64,000 nucleotides of DNA from Planctomycetota bacterium (GTDB lineage: Bacteria > Planctomycetota > Planctomycetia > Planctomycetales > Planctomycetaceae): positions 62,001 through 126,000 of the forward strand of contig JAHZKX010000049.1 of NCBI GenBank assembly GCA_022600195.1, written 5' to 3'. The position numbers were made by a program, and so were the translations under genes. The stretch's first letter is position 1; the number at the start of each line of letters is the position of its first letter. Below the pieces are notes generated by a model, which did not search any database, was not told the DNA's origin, and was given only the letters and a program-made list of their open reading frames with translations. Below are positions 25,406 through 36,430 of this stretch, piece after piece.

Positions 25406-27151
25406 CTATCCCTTATCAAAAGTGGTTTTTCCCAAGGCAACATCAAATTCAGATACTGCCGGAATATACATAGCCAGAACAGGAAGACCATAAGCAAAGA
25501 GAATTGTAACCAGTACACCCAGAGTTCCTCCCAGCAAAAACGAAGTAATTGCATAAAAAGTCAGGAAGGGAAGCAGCCAGGCTGAAATTGCCAGAGCACG
25601 CGAGGGGTTGCGGTACGTGAGAGAGGAATGCAAAGCGGCACTCCCCACAACAATAAAGATCAGGAAGCTTTGAAGCTGTAATGCAAAAGAAGAACGTGCC
25701 TGCACCAGCAAAATCATGAAGATACCGATTCCAATAAAAAGGAAAAACATCGTCCCCAGACTGCCCCCGATAGCTGATCGACTATTGTCATAAGTCAGCC
25801 CCATATGCAATCCAAGTACCACTGCAAAAAGAATCAGCGATAAAAAACCAACCAGAGCACAGAGAAATCCTTCGGTTGAAAAAACACCCTGGCTCCCAAG
25901 ATAAAGTAATATCATCAGCGGAACCAGAATCAATTCTTTAGTGTTATAGAAAATGCCTCCTAATTTCCCTAATACAAATTCTTTTGCAGAAATATCCGTT
26001 ACCAGCAATAGCTCCAGAGTTTTGCTGTCTTTCTCCGATGTAATAGACGTAACGGCCTGTGTGTTCGCCAGCACCAGACTTAACCAGGCAATTCCTGCAA
26101 ATGCTAATCCCTGTGGAGGAATCACTCCCAGATACAAAGTTCCCTCAGCAACCGCATCCGAAGTAGAAGCAGACCAGAGGGTAAACGCTGCCAGCAGAAA
26201 ATAAGCCAGTTTAATGACAAATGCTTTTCTCCCATACGCCTTTGTCATGATTTCCCGCCAGACAATCGGATTCGACCAGATTTGACGAGTTTTCTCTTTC
26301 GTGGTGACAGCTTCCTTTTCTTCGGTGGTAGCAGTCGCCTGATAGACGGAACGCGATGGGTTCCAGACCCGAAGCCGAAGAATCGTATAAGTTTTCAGCG
26401 CGATTCCTAAAATCAACAGGCTGATCAGAGAAGGCCAGGCACTCACGGTGACAGGTTGCAAACTTAAATTCAGCGAGAGAGGATTCAGGATTTCATACAG
26501 AGAGCGGAACGGATTTAACCCGGAAATCCAGGGACGAATGCCGGACTCTACACTGATGAAACTGACCATAAGTTCCACCACTCCCAGAAATACCACCATT
26601 CCCAAAACACTGATGGCCAATGTTTGAAAGGTTTTCTCTCTCCAGAATGCAACCAGACCTGCCCAACTCCCGGTTGCAAAGACAGTCATCAGACATAAGA
26701 GTTCGATCCAGACAATCTGTGATAATTCAATGCCTCCCAACATGTACAGGAACACAAAAACCGGAATGGAAGCAGCCAGCAGAACATAAACCATCAGCAA
26801 ACTGGATTGAATTTTTCCACTCACAAGCTCCCGGTCTTTGAGTTCCGTCATTAATAACAGAATCAGAGTCCCGCGATCTTTTTCCTGTGCAATACTACCT
26901 GCCGAAAATAACAGAGTGAAAAAAAGTATGAGTAATAATTGCAGGAAAGCGATCATCTGAAAGATCAAGTTTCCCAATCGGGCAAATTCCCCAATGGTTG
27001 TGGTCTGAATTTGCTGCGTTCCCAGTATGGTTTGACCGGCTGTGAAGATCAAAATAAAGACAGCCGCCACGTAACCGGAACGAATCAGGTAATGACGAAG
27101 TTGGCGGGGAGACGTTAACGCTTCCCTTATAAATATCGGATTGCTAAGCAA
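25406..27151 (-). CDS. ABC-2 type permease with two tandem halves
   Basis: The 581-residue membrane protein has about 12 hydrophobic helices arranged in two similar halves. Each half carries the ABC-2-like cytoplasmic motif, first in EKDRGTLILLLMTELKDREL and again in EKDSKTLELLLVTDISAKEF. The second half begins near residue 290, after a hydrophilic linker. ABC-2 permeases export polysaccharides, lipids or drugs, or act in gliding and sporulation, together with an ATPase. No ATP-binding-cassette gene is visible in this window, so the partner must be elsewhere. The protein belongs to the run that ends with the CNNM gene. Confidence 0.75.
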   Translation of the reverse strand: MLSNPIFIREALTSPRQLRHYLIRSGYVAAVFILIFTAGQTILGTQQIQTTTIGEFARLGNLIFQMIAFLQLLLILFFTLLFSAGSIAQEKDRGTLILLLMTELKDRELVSGKIQSSLLMVYVLLAASIPVFVFLYMLGGIELSQIVWIELLCLMTVFATGSWAGLVAFWREKTFQTLAISVLGMVVFLGVVELMVSFISVESGIRPWISGLNPFRSLYEILNPLSLNLSLQPVTVSAWPSLISLLILGIALKTYTILRLRVWNPSRSVYQATATTEEKEAVTTKEKTRQIWSNPIVWREIMTKAYGRKAFVIKLAYFLLAAFTLWSASTSDAVAEGTLYLGVIPPQGLAFAGIAWLSLVLANTQAVTSITSEKDSKTLELLLVTDISAKEFVLGKLGGIFYNTKELILVPLMILLYLGSQGVFSTEGFLCALVGFLSLILFAVVLGLHMGLTYDNSRSAIGGSLGTMFFLFIGIGIFMILLVQARSSFALQLQSFLIFIVVGSAALHSSLTYRNPSRALAISAWLLPFLTFYAITSFLLGGTLGVLVTILFAYGLPVLAMYIPAVSEFDVALGKTTFDKG

Positions 27152-27259
27152 TGTTCTCTGGCCTTTTTCTCCAACAGGTCACAGCAGTCAATTGGGAGAC
27201 GCCCTTCTCTGCCCAACCCTTTTGTTACAATCTCAAGATTGAATGATTAGAATATGATA

Positions 27260-28252
27260 TTAAATTGATCTCTGAATGGCAAATTCGGTCAGTTCCTCCA
27301 GAATTTGCCTCGCTTGTGATTCAGGACAATCTTTCAAAGCTTCTCTGGCTTGTTTAGCAAATTCACGGGCACGATTGCCAGCGTACTCGATGGCATCACT
27401 ATTTTTGATAAATTGAGCCAGACGCGATTTTGTTTGTTCATCGGGCTGGGACAGGATTTCCTGGATCATCGCCTGAGTATCCTGATTACTCTGATCCAGC
27501 AACCGAATCAGAGGCAGGGTCAATTTTTCTTTTTGCAGGTCTGAGCCGAGAGACTTACCCATTTGTTCTTCATTGCCGAGCAAATCAAGCAAGTCATCTG
27601 TAATCTGGAATGCAACACCTAATGCGCGTCCGTAGTCATCCATTGCCTGAATGATTTTTTCATCAGCGTCAGCATAGATCGCCCCTAACTGTGTACTGAT
27701 CGCACAAAGTTCAGCCGTTTTTCCATTGATGATCTGCAAATACTGTTCTTCAGATAGATCCAGGTTTCCGCGCTCATAAATCTGAGCCAGTTCACCTTCA
27801 CAAACCAGATTGGTAGCACGACCGATCAGACGGCAGGCACGCGCATCACCCAGACTGGCAGTCAGGTGAAACGCATGTGTGAATAAAAAATCTCCAACCA
27901 GGACACTGGTCTCATTATTCCAACGGGAGTTGACCGTTGCCACATGACGACGGATGATGGCATCATCCAATACATCATCATGTACCAGAGTTGCCAGATG
28001 AATCATCTCTACCGCAGATGCCAGAACATAATGACTGTCGTTGATGCCCCCCGTTGCCGCTGCCGAGAGCAGCAATAAGATCGGACGTAGTCGTTTGCCC
28101 TGAAAACGTGTGATATGCTGCAATACATCGTGGACATAGGGATGTTTCGAGCTGACTTCACTCAAAAAAACGAGTTCCGCCTGTTCTAATTCACCGCCGA
28201 TTAACTCTTCGACACGTGCCAGAAGGTCATGTGTCGTAAGATGGTCCCCCAT
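27260..28252 (-). CDS. Polyprenyl diphosphate synthase (long-chain, trans)
   Basis: I choose the ATG at 28252 (330 residues), which has GTGAGG about 6 bases before it; the longer frame to 28348 adds 32 residues that do not fit the family. The first Asp-rich motif is DDVLDD (about residues 88-93), in LVHDDVLDDAIIRR. The second is ITDDLLDLLGN (about 217-227), with GKSLGSDLQKEK after it. These match trans-isoprenyl diphosphate synthases such as octaprenyl diphosphate synthase, which supply quinone side chains. The residues before the first motif are small, which would permit a long chain. The enzyme is cytoplasmic. It is in line with moaC and the permease gene on the minus strand. Confidence 0.88.
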   Translation of the reverse strand: MGDHLTTHDLLARVEELIGGELEQAELVFLSEVSSKHPYVHDVLQHITRFQGKRLRPILLLLSAAATGGINDSHYVLASAVEMIHLATLVHDDVLDDAIIRRHVATVNSRWNNETSVLVGDFLFTHAFHLTASLGDARACRLIGRATNLVCEGELAQIYERGNLDLSEEQYLQIINGKTAELCAISTQLGAIYADADEKIIQAMDDYGRALGVAFQITDDLLDLLGNEEQMGKSLGSDLQKEKLTLPLIRLLDQSNQDTQAMIQEILSQPDEQTKSRLAQFIKNSDAIEYAGNRAREFAKQAREALKDCPESQARQILEELTEFAIQRSI

Positions 28253-28513
28253 TACAGCCTCACCACAATATCGATTCGATTTTCCAGGACTTGTCTGGCG
28301 ATTGGTTATTGAAAAACACGGAACATATGACCTGCTAATTGAGATCACAATTCGCAGGCCATTGTAAGCATTCTACCTGCAGATAGGAATGCAAACAGGG
28401 TGCCCCTCTATGAAATCGGAGGGCGAAAATTGCGATTTCCTCAATTTCAGGATCAAATCAAGGGAGATTCATCTTGAATACGGAGCCCTGATTGTGGCCC
28501 GAAAATGAGAAAT

Positions 28514-28993
28514 TCAGTCGACCACTCTCTTATAATGGCCGCTTTTCCCGCCTGATTTTTCCACAAGCCGCGTTGGGCCCAGACTCATGGCACGGTCAAC
28601 GGCTTTGCACATGTCATAAATGGTTAAAGCAGCAATACTGACCGCCGTCAATGCTTCCATTTCGACACCGGTTTTCCCATCAACCTTCACGGTCGATTCA
28701 ACACGGATTACCGTCCCATTCCGGGGCTCAAAATCAAGAGATACACTGTTGATGCCCAGAGGATGACATAAAGGAATCAGGTCCGCAGTTTTTTTCGCTG
28801 CCATAATTCCGGCAATGCGGGCGATTTCCAGCACATCACCTTTGGAAATCTGCCGATCCAGAATGAGCTTTTGTGTTTCTGGTTGCATCGTGACGAAGGA
28901 TTCTGCTATGGCGGTGCGCGAGGTTACCTCTTTGCCACCGACATCAACCATACGGCTGGCGCCTTCTTCATCAAAATGAGTCAATTCTGACAT
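28514..28993 (-). CDS. moaC: Cyclic pyranopterin monophosphate synthase
   Basis: This 159-residue protein is MoaC, which converts the 3',8-cyclo-GTP made by MoaA into cyclic pyranopterin monophosphate in molybdenum cofactor synthesis. The match is clear: [12 protein letters not shown] at the N-terminus, [10 protein letters not shown] in the middle and [25 protein letters not shown] towards the C-terminus, with the active-site Lys in the last part. The length is normal. The gene starts 73 bp after the smc stop on the same strand. MoaA and the other cofactor genes are not in the window. Confidence 0.96.
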   Translation of the reverse strand: MSELTHFDEEGASRMVDVGGKEVTSRTAIAESFVTMQPETQKLILDRQISKGDVLEIARIAGIMAAKKTADLIPLCHPLGINSVSLDFEPRNGTVIRVESTVKVDGKTGVEMEALTAVSIAALTIYDMCKAVDRAMSLGPTRLVEKSGGKSGHYKRVVD

Positions 28994-29066
28994 TTGAACC
29001 TCGCTCGCATCTCTGGCAAATTATTCCAGGTCCGGGAAAAACGCAAACCGGTGAGGTCCGTTTTTG

Positions 29067-32000
29067 CTACGCCGCCTCGGAGGCATCATTCGAATCGGAA
29101 TGCTTGAAGTTTCCATCTTCAGTGACGTCATCAAACCGCACGGACATCCGTTTGGAGACCCCTGATTGTTCCATTGTAACTCCATAAAGGACATTTCCGA
29201 CAGTCATAGACCGCTTATTATGCGTGATCATTATGAACTGTGTGGTATCTTTGAAGTCATCAATTAAACCGGCATAACGCTCGACGTTGGCTTCATCCAG
29301 AGCCGCATCCACTTCGTCCAGAATACAAAAGGGACTGGGACGACTACGAAAGATTGACATTAACAGGGCAACTGCAGTTAATGTTTTTTCGCCACCACTG
29401 AGTAAAGTCAGGCCACGCAACTCTTTCCCCGGCGGACGCGCCACGATTTCAATTCCACATTCGAGAACATCTTCAGGATCTTCAAGAATGATGTCGGCTT
29501 CTCCCCCTCCAAATAGCTTACGGAATATTTCCTGAAAATGGCCTCGTATCACTTCGAAGGTATCTGCAAATAATCGCCTGCTCTCCACATTGATCCGTCG
29601 GATAATTTCTTCTAACGATGATTTTGCTTCTTCCAGATCATCGAGTTGCGATTTCATATATTCGAAACGAGTCTCCAGTTCATCCAGGTCTTTAAGACTG
29701 TCTGAATTAATACTGCCCATCATTTTAATTTTGCGTCGCAGACGATTCACCTGTGATTCGATCTCAGGTCGAATTTCAAGGTAAAGTTCGATATTAAACC
29801 CGAGTTGCGCAGGAGCGTCACTCTCTTCGACAAGCTCTATCTCTACACGCTCTTCATTTTTTTGATCAATTGAAGAAAACGATATCTGTGCTTCCTCACT
29901 CTCCACTTCCGAATGTTCAGCCTCGGAATCAGTGTCCTCTTCCCGATCAATCTGCGATACTTCTGCCTGAGTTTGCTCTTCGAGGTATTGCTTCAGAACC
30001 GATTCTCCCGATGAAACGATCTCCTCCAGCGAGAGTTGATACTCTTCCTCAATGCGTTCAGCCAGAGTGCTGATCTGATGTTCGATATCGCGGGTCTTGA
30101 TTTCTTCCTCGTGTTTCTGGTCATTCAGTTCGCGGCGTTCTTTACGAATCGCTGCCTCTTCAGAACTAAGCTCCTTTTTGAACTGTCGTTTTTCATCACG
30201 AAGCCTGGAAAGAGATCCTGCCTGCTCAAATAATGCTTCCTGAATTAAAAATTGCTCATCCAGTAGAGCGCGCGTATTCAAAATATGCAATTTAATTTGC
30301 GAGTTTTTTTCCATTGACAATTCATAACGTCGGCTGGACTCATACTGTTGCTGTTCTCGCTGTTCGAATTCGAGCTTCATATGACCAAATCGCTGCTCCA
30401 GCCCGGCCAGACGTTCTTCGTGCGTTGCCAGTTCCAGTTGCCTGGAGTTCTGCTGCTCTTTCAGCTCTTGAATTTCACACTGTTTGTTTAACAAGACAGA
30501 TTCGTCCTGCTGTATTGTTAAATTCAGGCTTTCCAGTTTTTCTTCTGTTTCCTGTTTCTGGACGAATACGACTTCTGCTTCAGTCTGTAATTTTTTCGAG
30601 TGATTTTCATGGTCTGTCAACTCGTTCTGGACAGTCATCAATTCTTCGTTTATTTGTTCCCGTTTGTGTTCCGCTGCAACCTTCGCCGCCTTTTCCGTAG
30701 AGAGATTTTCTGATGCTTGTTGCATTTGTTCTTGCCAGGAGCGACGTTCTTCTTCGACCGTCGATAATAACGTATCTAACTTTTCGAGAGCAGACTCATT
30801 ATCATTCAAAGTACGATCCATTCTGATCAGATCGTTTTTCAGCTTCCTTAATTCACTCCTGCGAGTAAATATTGCAGACTCGCCACGTACTTCACCAACA
30901 AATACAGATTGATTCGCTTCGACCAGTTCTCCTTGTAATGTCACAAAGCGGCAATTTTGACCTTCTAACCGCGACAGCTTGACAGCTGTCTCAAATGAAT
31001 CAACGATCCAGGTATCGGACAGCAGTAACTCTGCCAGATATTGATTCTCTTCTGATGGTTTGACTAATTTATCTGCGCGATAAATCACGCCGAGTTCTGC
31101 AGACAAATCCAATGTGATTTGCTTCTTTTCCGCAGAGAACGATTCCGGAACAGCCGCATCTCCTTCTACAGAGAATCCATTGACGGCAGGTTCTACAAGG
31201 TTTGTCTGTTGATCGCGTGAAGAACGCGTAATAAAACCAACCCGGCCGGAAATCGAATATTTTCCTTCTTTCAGAAACTGATAGAGTGGATCAAATTCAC
31301 TAATCACCAATAATTGTGAACGGATTCCCAATGCGACTTCCAGAAGAGCCGCCTGCTCAAGATCGACATCCAGAAGATCAGCCACACTTCCGATAATGGT
31401 ATTCCAGGGAGAATAGTTGGAGGTCTGCGCCCGGTTTAAAATTTCTTTGACGCCAATACTGATTCCTTCCTGACGTTGCTCCAGGTCTTCCAGCACGCTT
31501 TTTCGTGCCTGATCGGCACTCCGTTTTTCTCTCAGGTCCGAAAGCTGTTGTGTTTTCTGGTCCTGCTCGCTTAATAATGCCTGTTTTTTTTCATCCACAC
31601 TGGATAGATTTTGCGCATACTCGGCAACTTTCTCTCCTGCCAGACGAAATTGCAAATTTGTTTTTTCAACAAGCGATTTTGCCTCTTGAAATTTTTCTTC
31701 CAGTTGCAATCGCTTATCATTCGATTTCTCGGTGGAAGCAGTCACATTCTTCTGCTCAGTTTGAATCGAAAAGAGTCGGTTGTCTAAATTAAGAGAGGCC
31801 TTATTTAACTCATGAACAACTTGCTGGTTTTGTTGAATCTGTTCACTGACCTCATCTAATTCTTTTGTCACTTCGGTAATTCTGGAACGAGTTTCTTCCA
31901 GTTTCTGGCGTTGAATTTGAAATTCAGATTCAGATTTGTTCTTCTCGTTCGTAACTGCTTCGAGATCATTTTGAATTTCGGCTGTTCTTCTTGTCATCAA

Positions 32001-32978
32001 AATTCGCTGTTTGCGCAAACGGATAATTTCGGTTTCGAATTCCTCTTTCCGTTCAAGCTGGTGCTCAATCGCTGTTTGATTTCCGGCGATCCCTTCCCGT
32101 TGCGAGGCGACTTTTTTCTCAACCGATCTCAATTGGTCATCAACTTCTGAGACCTCGGAATCAATGGCCGTTAATTGTTCTTCATAAGTTTGATACTCGG
32201 CGTTCAGTTCGTTTATTCGCTTCTGATATTGATTGATTTTTTCCTGAATCGCTGACTGCTGTGTGGTCAAATGCCGCCAGTCATCCGCCGCCATTCCCAT
32301 CCAGAGCTTGCGCAGTTCGGTCGATGCTTCGCGGTATTTAGATGCTTTCGAAGCCTGACTTCGAGTTGAATTCAACTGAGCTTCCACCTCATCGACAATA
32401 TCTGTCAGTCTGAGGAGGTTCTGGCCGACTCGCTCCAGTTTGCGTTCTGCATCAACTTTTCTGGACTTATAGCGACTGATGCCCGCCGCTTCTTCAAACA
32501 CCACGCGCCGCGTTGCGGCATTTGCCTGTAGAATCTGGTCGACACGACCCTGCTCGATAATACTGTAAGCAGAAGTTGCCGCTCCGGTTCCCATAAAGAG
32601 ATCACGGATATCTTTCAGACGCACTGTATTCCGGTTAAGGAGATATTCTGAATCGCCGTTCTTCCACAGCCTGCGTCCGATCTGCACTTCTGGAGCATCA
32701 ATGTCCAGAAAGCCACCTTGATTGTTAAACGTCAGTGTGGCTTCGGCGTAAGGGTTTGGTTTACGCCCCTGGGAACCATTGAAAATCACATCCGTCATGT
32801 CCTTGCCGCGAAGACTTTTAGGACTCTGGTCCCCCAGAACCCATTTGATTCCGTCCACGACATTACTCTTGCCACTACCGTTGGGCCCAACAACGCAAGT
32901 GATGCCTTCCGAAAATTCAAAGATGGTACGGTCGGCAAAACTCTTAAAGCCGAACAGTTCCAATGATTTCAGCATCAC
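29067..32978 (-). CDS. smc: Chromosome segregation protein SMC
   Basis: The 1303-residue protein has the N-terminal Walker [13 protein letters not shown] (about residue 32), a coiled coil, a hinge (about 510-690), a second coiled coil and a C-terminal ATPase half with LSGGEKT (signature) and [15 protein letters not shown] (Walker B). It is a full-length SMC ATPase that organises and segregates the chromosome with ScpA/ScpB. It is about 100 residues longer than common SMCs (about 1150-1200). Some of the extra length is an acidic low-complexity insert (about residues 1005-1050) in the second coiled coil. It sits upstream of moaC in a long minus-strand run. Confidence 0.97.
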   Translation of the reverse strand: MMLKSLELFGFKSFADRTIFEFSEGITCVVGPNGSGKSNVVDGIKWVLGDQSPKSLRGKDMTDVIFNGSQGRKPNPYAEATLTFNNQGGFLDIDAPEVQIGRRLWKNGDSEYLLNRNTVRLKDIRDLFMGTGAATSAYSIIEQGRVDQILQANAATRRVVFEEAAGISRYKSRKVDAERKLERVGQNLLRLTDIVDEVEAQLNSTRSQASKASKYREASTELRKLWMGMAADDWRHLTTQQSAIQEKINQYQKRINELNAEYQTYEEQLTAIDSEVSEVDDQLRSVEKKVASQREGIAGNQTAIEHQLERKEEFETEIIRLRKQRILMTRRTAEIQNDLEAVTNEKNKSESEFQIQRQKLEETRSRITEVTKELDEVSEQIQQNQQVVHELNKASLNLDNRLFSIQTEQKNVTASTEKSNDKRLQLEEKFQEAKSLVEKTNLQFRLAGEKVAEYAQNLSSVDEKKQALLSEQDQKTQQLSDLREKRSADQARKSVLEDLEQRQEGISIGVKEILNRAQTSNYSPWNTIIGSVADLLDVDLEQAALLEVALGIRSQLLVISEFDPLYQFLKEGKYSISGRVGFITRSSRDQQTNLVEPAVNGFSVEGDAAVPESFSAEKKQITLDLSAELGVIYRADKLVKPSEENQYLAELLLSDTWIVDSFETAVKLSRLEGQNCRFVTLQGELVEANQSVFVGEVRGESAIFTRRSELRKLKNDLIRMDRTLNDNESALEKLDTLLSTVEEERRSWQEQMQQASENLSTEKAAKVAAEHKREQINEELMTVQNELTDHENHSKKLQTEAEVVFVQKQETEEKLESLNLTIQQDESVLLNKQCEIQELKEQQNSRQLELATHEERLAGLEQRFGHMKLEFEQREQQQYESSRRYELSMEKNSQIKLHILNTRALLDEQFLIQEALFEQAGSLSRLRDEKRQFKKELSSEEAAIRKERRELNDQKHEEEIKTRDIEHQISTLAERIEEEYQLSLEEIVSSGESVLKQYLEEQTQAEVSQIDREEDTDSEAEHSEVESEEAQISFSSIDQKNEERVEIELVEESDAPAQLGFNIELYLEIRPEIESQVNRLRRKIKMMGSINSDSLKDLDELETRFEYMKSQLDDLEEAKSSLEEIIRRINVESRRLFADTFEVIRGHFQEIFRKLFGGGEADIILEDPEDVLECGIEIVARPPGKELRGLTLLSGGEKTLTAVALLMSIFRSRPSPFCILDEVDAALDEANVERYAGLIDDFKDTTQFIMITHNKRSMTVGNVLYGVTMEQSGVSKRMSVRFDDVTEDGNFKHSDSNDASEAA

Positions 32979-33077
32979 TAAACCTTACACGGTAAAACAG
33001 ACGTGAGTGCCTGACTTCCAGTTGACAACTATGCATTTAAAGCAACAGATCTTGAATCAATTCGATTCGTGAATAGA

Positions 33078-35150
33078 TTATTTTTTGAAATAACGAAACC
33101 AGTTTTTAAACGTGGTTTGTTTGACAAATTTTTCACCTTCGTCCTCTGATTTCGATTTTCTTGAATCAGATAACGTCGCTTGTCCTTTGTCATCCTCATC
33201 ATCTGATTCTTTCGATGATTTCTCCCGAGGTGCTCCTGAATGGAATATATTCGGGACCATATTCGGATTGCCGACACGAGAGCCTTTTCTGGATTTCGAT
33301 TTGGAAGACTTCTTACTACTCGACTTCTTACTACCCGACTTCAAAGCCAGTAACGAAGTATCTGCATCCGGGCGGTAATACATGCGGCCCCCTTCAGGCA
33401 GGGCGTCGATTTTGACCTGTCCTTCGATGTTTCCCTGATGATGTGCCTGTAAAATCATTTGTGCAATATCTGGATAACTGGCACCCATCTCGACTGCCGT
33501 CCGAATTACAACAGCAATATTTCTGGAAGTTTTCTTGCGCTGATCCTGTTCGCCAACTTCATACTTACTGACTGTCACCTCATGACTCCCTGCTGCACCG
33601 GTAATTAATACATCACCTGCGCGAATGGCAATGGGAACTCGAAATTCCTGTTCTGAACCGAACAGTACCACTTCAGGATGTTTGCGGTGTGTGATGTGAA
33701 TCATCGGGCCGCCATTTTTAGGACTTCCTTCTTTCGCATCCGGATCGGTATTCGCGACGGTCTCCAGTTCGGTTTGCAAAACATGAAGTAAAAATTCGTC
33801 CCGCATATTTTCGCCTCTAATGAAGGGATCATTTTTATCCAGTGTCCAAAGGGCACGGAAGGCACCATAGCGTGTTTCGGCACTGGTCATGCTCATTAAT
33901 TCCCGTAAATAAAGATGAGCCTCTGGTTCATCAATTGCAGACATCGCAGCCAATGCATAAACACGAAATGCTGGTTCTTCTCTGGCAGCTTCGGCCAGAT
34001 CCTTAAGACCCGATCCGTCATCCAGATAAGCGAGTGCCATGGCTGCATGAAACCGGATTTCCAACAGAGGGCTTTTCAAAGCAGATTTCAAAATGGGAAT
34101 CGATTTTTTACCAATCGCTTCCAACTGAATGGAAGCTTTTTCCGCACGCCCGGGCATCATAATTTCTTCCGTAAGCTTCTGCATGCGCACGCGTTGGGCT
34201 ACATCGGTTTCACGGAAGGCAATATATCGCACGACTTGTAAATATCGTGAATCGTTGTGTTTGTATCGGGGCTTCAGCTTCAAAACGACTTTTTTGTCTG
34301 TTTTGGCCTCTGCCAGTGGTTCTTCGATTCCATATTTATCAAAGTGGTGAAAACGACCGCCAATTCGATCAGCGATACGTTGGGCATTTCGAATACTTTT
34401 GAAATCATTTCGCAGGTACAAGGCCAGATTCCGATCTTCGGTTACCGAAACTCCACCTGACAAAATCCGCCCACGACGCATGATGCCGGCGACTGCCTTT
34501 TTACGATTTGAGTCAGACATCGGGGGAATTAAAATCGCTCCATGTGCCTTGGCAAGAATATGGCCTTTCAAAAGCCCGCGCCCCTGAATCATGGCCTGCT
34601 CTGCAAGGTAGGATTCCATTAACCAGCCTCCTTCAAGGCTGGTCGCATCACTACTGCCCGGCAGATAAACTTCCACATCAAAGGTTTCTCCTTTGCGAAT
34701 CAAAGGAGGGAGATAAGCTTTCACGATGACCAGAGCCGTCGAAGGACTTCGCAGAATCTGGTTTGGATTTTTCACATTGCGACGACGCATCTCACGCAGC
34801 AACGCTTCGCGGTGAACCGAGGGAGGCGGGTTGCCGCCTGTCCCCTTTAATCCGGTCACCAGGCCCACGCCTTGCAGTGCGATCAGATTTCTGCCAGTAA
34901 TTTGTGTGTAGTCTCCGATGAAAGGAGTTTCCACTTTCGTCTCAAACTCATCTGAAACAGAAGTTTCATCATCGGGACTTTGCGACCGTAATTTAGCGGG
35001 ACTTAACCAGTTTCCCGGGTTCAGATTCAATTTCTGGCATCCCGAAAAGCCGGTTGTCAGCATGGTTACGATGATTAATAGATTGACAGAGTTTTTCACA
35101 GCACGACCCCGTTTGTGAGAAAGTAGTCTTTTCAGAACAGTAGTCCTCAA
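33078..35150 (-). CDS. FlgI-like lipoprotein with HEAT-type repeats and Lys/Ser-rich tail
   Basis: The 690-residue protein has a lipoprotein-type signal (lipobox near TTGFSGCQ, residues 33-40). Residues about 75-330 read like the flagellar P-ring protein FlgI: GRNLIALQGVGLVTGLKGTGG, then a long beta-rich part. A helical region of about 110 residues (about 345-455) repeats alanine-rich pairs such as FHAAMALAYLDD and RVYALAAMSAID, as in HEAT or PBS-lyase repeats. A second beta-rich FlgI-like part follows (GSEQEFRVPIAIRAGDVLIT). The C-terminus is a Lys/Ser-rich low-complexity tail. In true FlgI the ring is continuous and no HEAT insert is present. It may be a planctomycete envelope ring protein. 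Confidence 0.65.
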   Translation of the reverse strand: MRTTVLKRLLSHKRGRAVKNSVNLLIIVTMLTTGFSGCQKLNLNPGNWLSPAKLRSQSPDDETSVSDEFETKVETPFIGDYTQITGRNLIALQGVGLVTGLKGTGGNPPPSVHREALLREMRRRNVKNPNQILRSPSTALVIVKAYLPPLIRKGETFDVEVYLPGSSDATSLEGGWLMESYLAEQAMIQGRGLLKGHILAKAHGAILIPPMSDSNRKKAVAGIMRRGRILSGGVSVTEDRNLALYLRNDFKSIRNAQRIADRIGGRFHHFDKYGIEEPLAEAKTDKKVVLKLKPRYKHNDSRYLQVVRYIAFRETDVAQRVRMQKLTEEIMMPGRAEKASIQLEAIGKKSIPILKSALKSPLLEIRFHAAMALAYLDDGSGLKDLAEAAREEPAFRVYALAAMSAIDEPEAHLYLRELMSMTSAETRYGAFRALWTLDKNDPFIRGENMRDEFLLHVLQTELETVANTDPDAKEGSPKNGGPMIHITHRKHPEVVLFGSEQEFRVPIAIRAGDVLITGAAGSHEVTVSKYEVGEQDQRKKTSRNIAVVIRTAVEMGASYPDIAQMILQAHHQGNIEGQVKIDALPEGGRMYYRPDADTSLLALKSGSKKSSSKKSSKSKSRKGSRVGNPNMVPNIFHSGAPREKSSKESDDEDDKGQATLSDSRKSKSEDEGEKFVKQTTFKNWFRYFKK

Positions 35151-35467
35151 CTGAAACCATTTCCGAACGCAATTTGACCATCAAGTAGCCAGGTGTTTTT
35201 AGAAACCTGCCTCTTTTCAGTAGAAACACTGAAATCGACCTGAGGAATCAAACATTGCCAGAACTGACAAAGCAGAAAACCTGAAGAGAATTGAGATTTG
35301 ATTTGAATTTGAGAGAGATTAATGTGGGTCGGAAGCTTATCTCATCAAGAAAATGTGGTCAATACCTTTTTCAGACCCCGTCAGAACCCGAAATTTCCGG
35401 ACGCATCGTGATCGTGAATGAAGGTAAAGACCGAGCAGGCAAAGGGATAGTCAATACTTTTTGCAGA
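35151..35467. other. Intergenic region, no gene seen
   Basis: This 317-bp stretch lies between the LptA-like gene (ends 35468) and the FlgI-like gene (starts 35150), both on the minus strand. It may hold a promoter for the FlgI-like gene. I saw no hairpin, repeat or small gene. Confidence 0.35.
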
Positions 35468-36175
35468 TTAACTTTTCTGGGGAGCGAAAGAATCTAACGG
35501 GCTGGGGAAGGGATTCGCTTTAGTCGGCTCATTAGAAAATGGGCTTGTTTTAAATTGCTCAGGTTGAGGAGGCCCAAATTTGCTCTGCGGCCTGTATTGG
35601 GGTTGGGGGCTGAAAAAATCATCTTGTTTATTTGCTTTCCGCTCCGAGATTTCGACAGGGCCACTTGATTTGATCAACACCACGTTTTGATCCTGAAATT
35701 GAATTTGAATCTCCGTGGCTTCCATGTGGGTCGTTTTTGAACCATTGGACCTGATCAGCACAGCCTCCTGTTTTTCTCCCCCGTTCAGTGTGAGCGACTT
35801 CGCACCCAGATCAAACTTCGCTTCCATCGCCTTTGCACGCAATCTGTCGCCTTTGCTGATAATTTCGACGTTATTACTTAGTTTGAGCACAACATCTTCT
35901 AGTTTCTTTGTATAAGTCACCTCGATAATACCTGCTGAGAAAGTCATTTCATCGATCTGGATACCAGCCTGCCCCTGAAGATTGATGAAATGTTTGCCAT
36001 CACGCTGTATCTTAAAGTCGATTTCCTCCCCCTTTAATACCATTCCTTGCAATTGAATGGTATGCACCTCGGCCGAGGCAGCCACTTTCGGTTTTGGATC
36101 TGCCGCAGAACCAGGGGCAACAAGACCAAGAGAAATGACTGAGATCAGGCTGGCCGAAAATAATTTGTTGAACAT
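35468..36175 (-). CDS. LptA/OstA-like periplasmic protein
   Basis: The 235-residue protein has a signal peptide ending near GLVAPGSAADPK. A region of repeating short strands follows (about residues 80-180): YTKKLEDVVLKLSNNVEIISKG, then LRAKAMEAKFDLGAKSLTLNG and later VVLIKSSGPVEI. This beta-jellyroll pattern is that of OstA/LptA proteins, which bridge the periplasm and carry lipopolysaccharide. The C-terminal 50 residues are Pro/Phe/Gln-rich and probably disordered. LptA is usually about 185 residues, so the tail is extra. No lptB or lptC gene is next to it. Confidence 0.6.
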   Translation of the reverse strand: MFNKLFSASLISVISLGLVAPGSAADPKPKVAASAEVHTIQLQGMVLKGEEIDFKIQRDGKHFINLQGQAGIQIDEMTFSAGIIEVTYTKKLEDVVLKLSNNVEIISKGDRLRAKAMEAKFDLGAKSLTLNGGEKQEAVLIRSNGSKTTHMEATEIQIQFQDQNVVLIKSSGPVEISERKANKQDDFFSPQPQYRPQSKFGPPQPEQFKTSPFSNEPTKANPFPSPLDSFAPQKS

Positions 36176-36430
36176 GATTTGTCTCCGCTGGCAATAATCG
36201 AAAAAATTCCAGATTCCGGGGCAAGCTTTGGCAGTGTTCTAACAAACAGTCCTGAAACCGTCCATGCCAATCCACGCTGAAATGGTCTCTTTGCTCGATC
36301 ACGGAATATCTTTGCTGAAACAGTTTTCAAACGATTCCCATTGCGCCATGATATTAAGAACATCGATACTTGTGATCGTTTAAGAAGTTACAACATTCCT
36401 GATCATCAGAAATCCTGAGAGAAACCCCTT

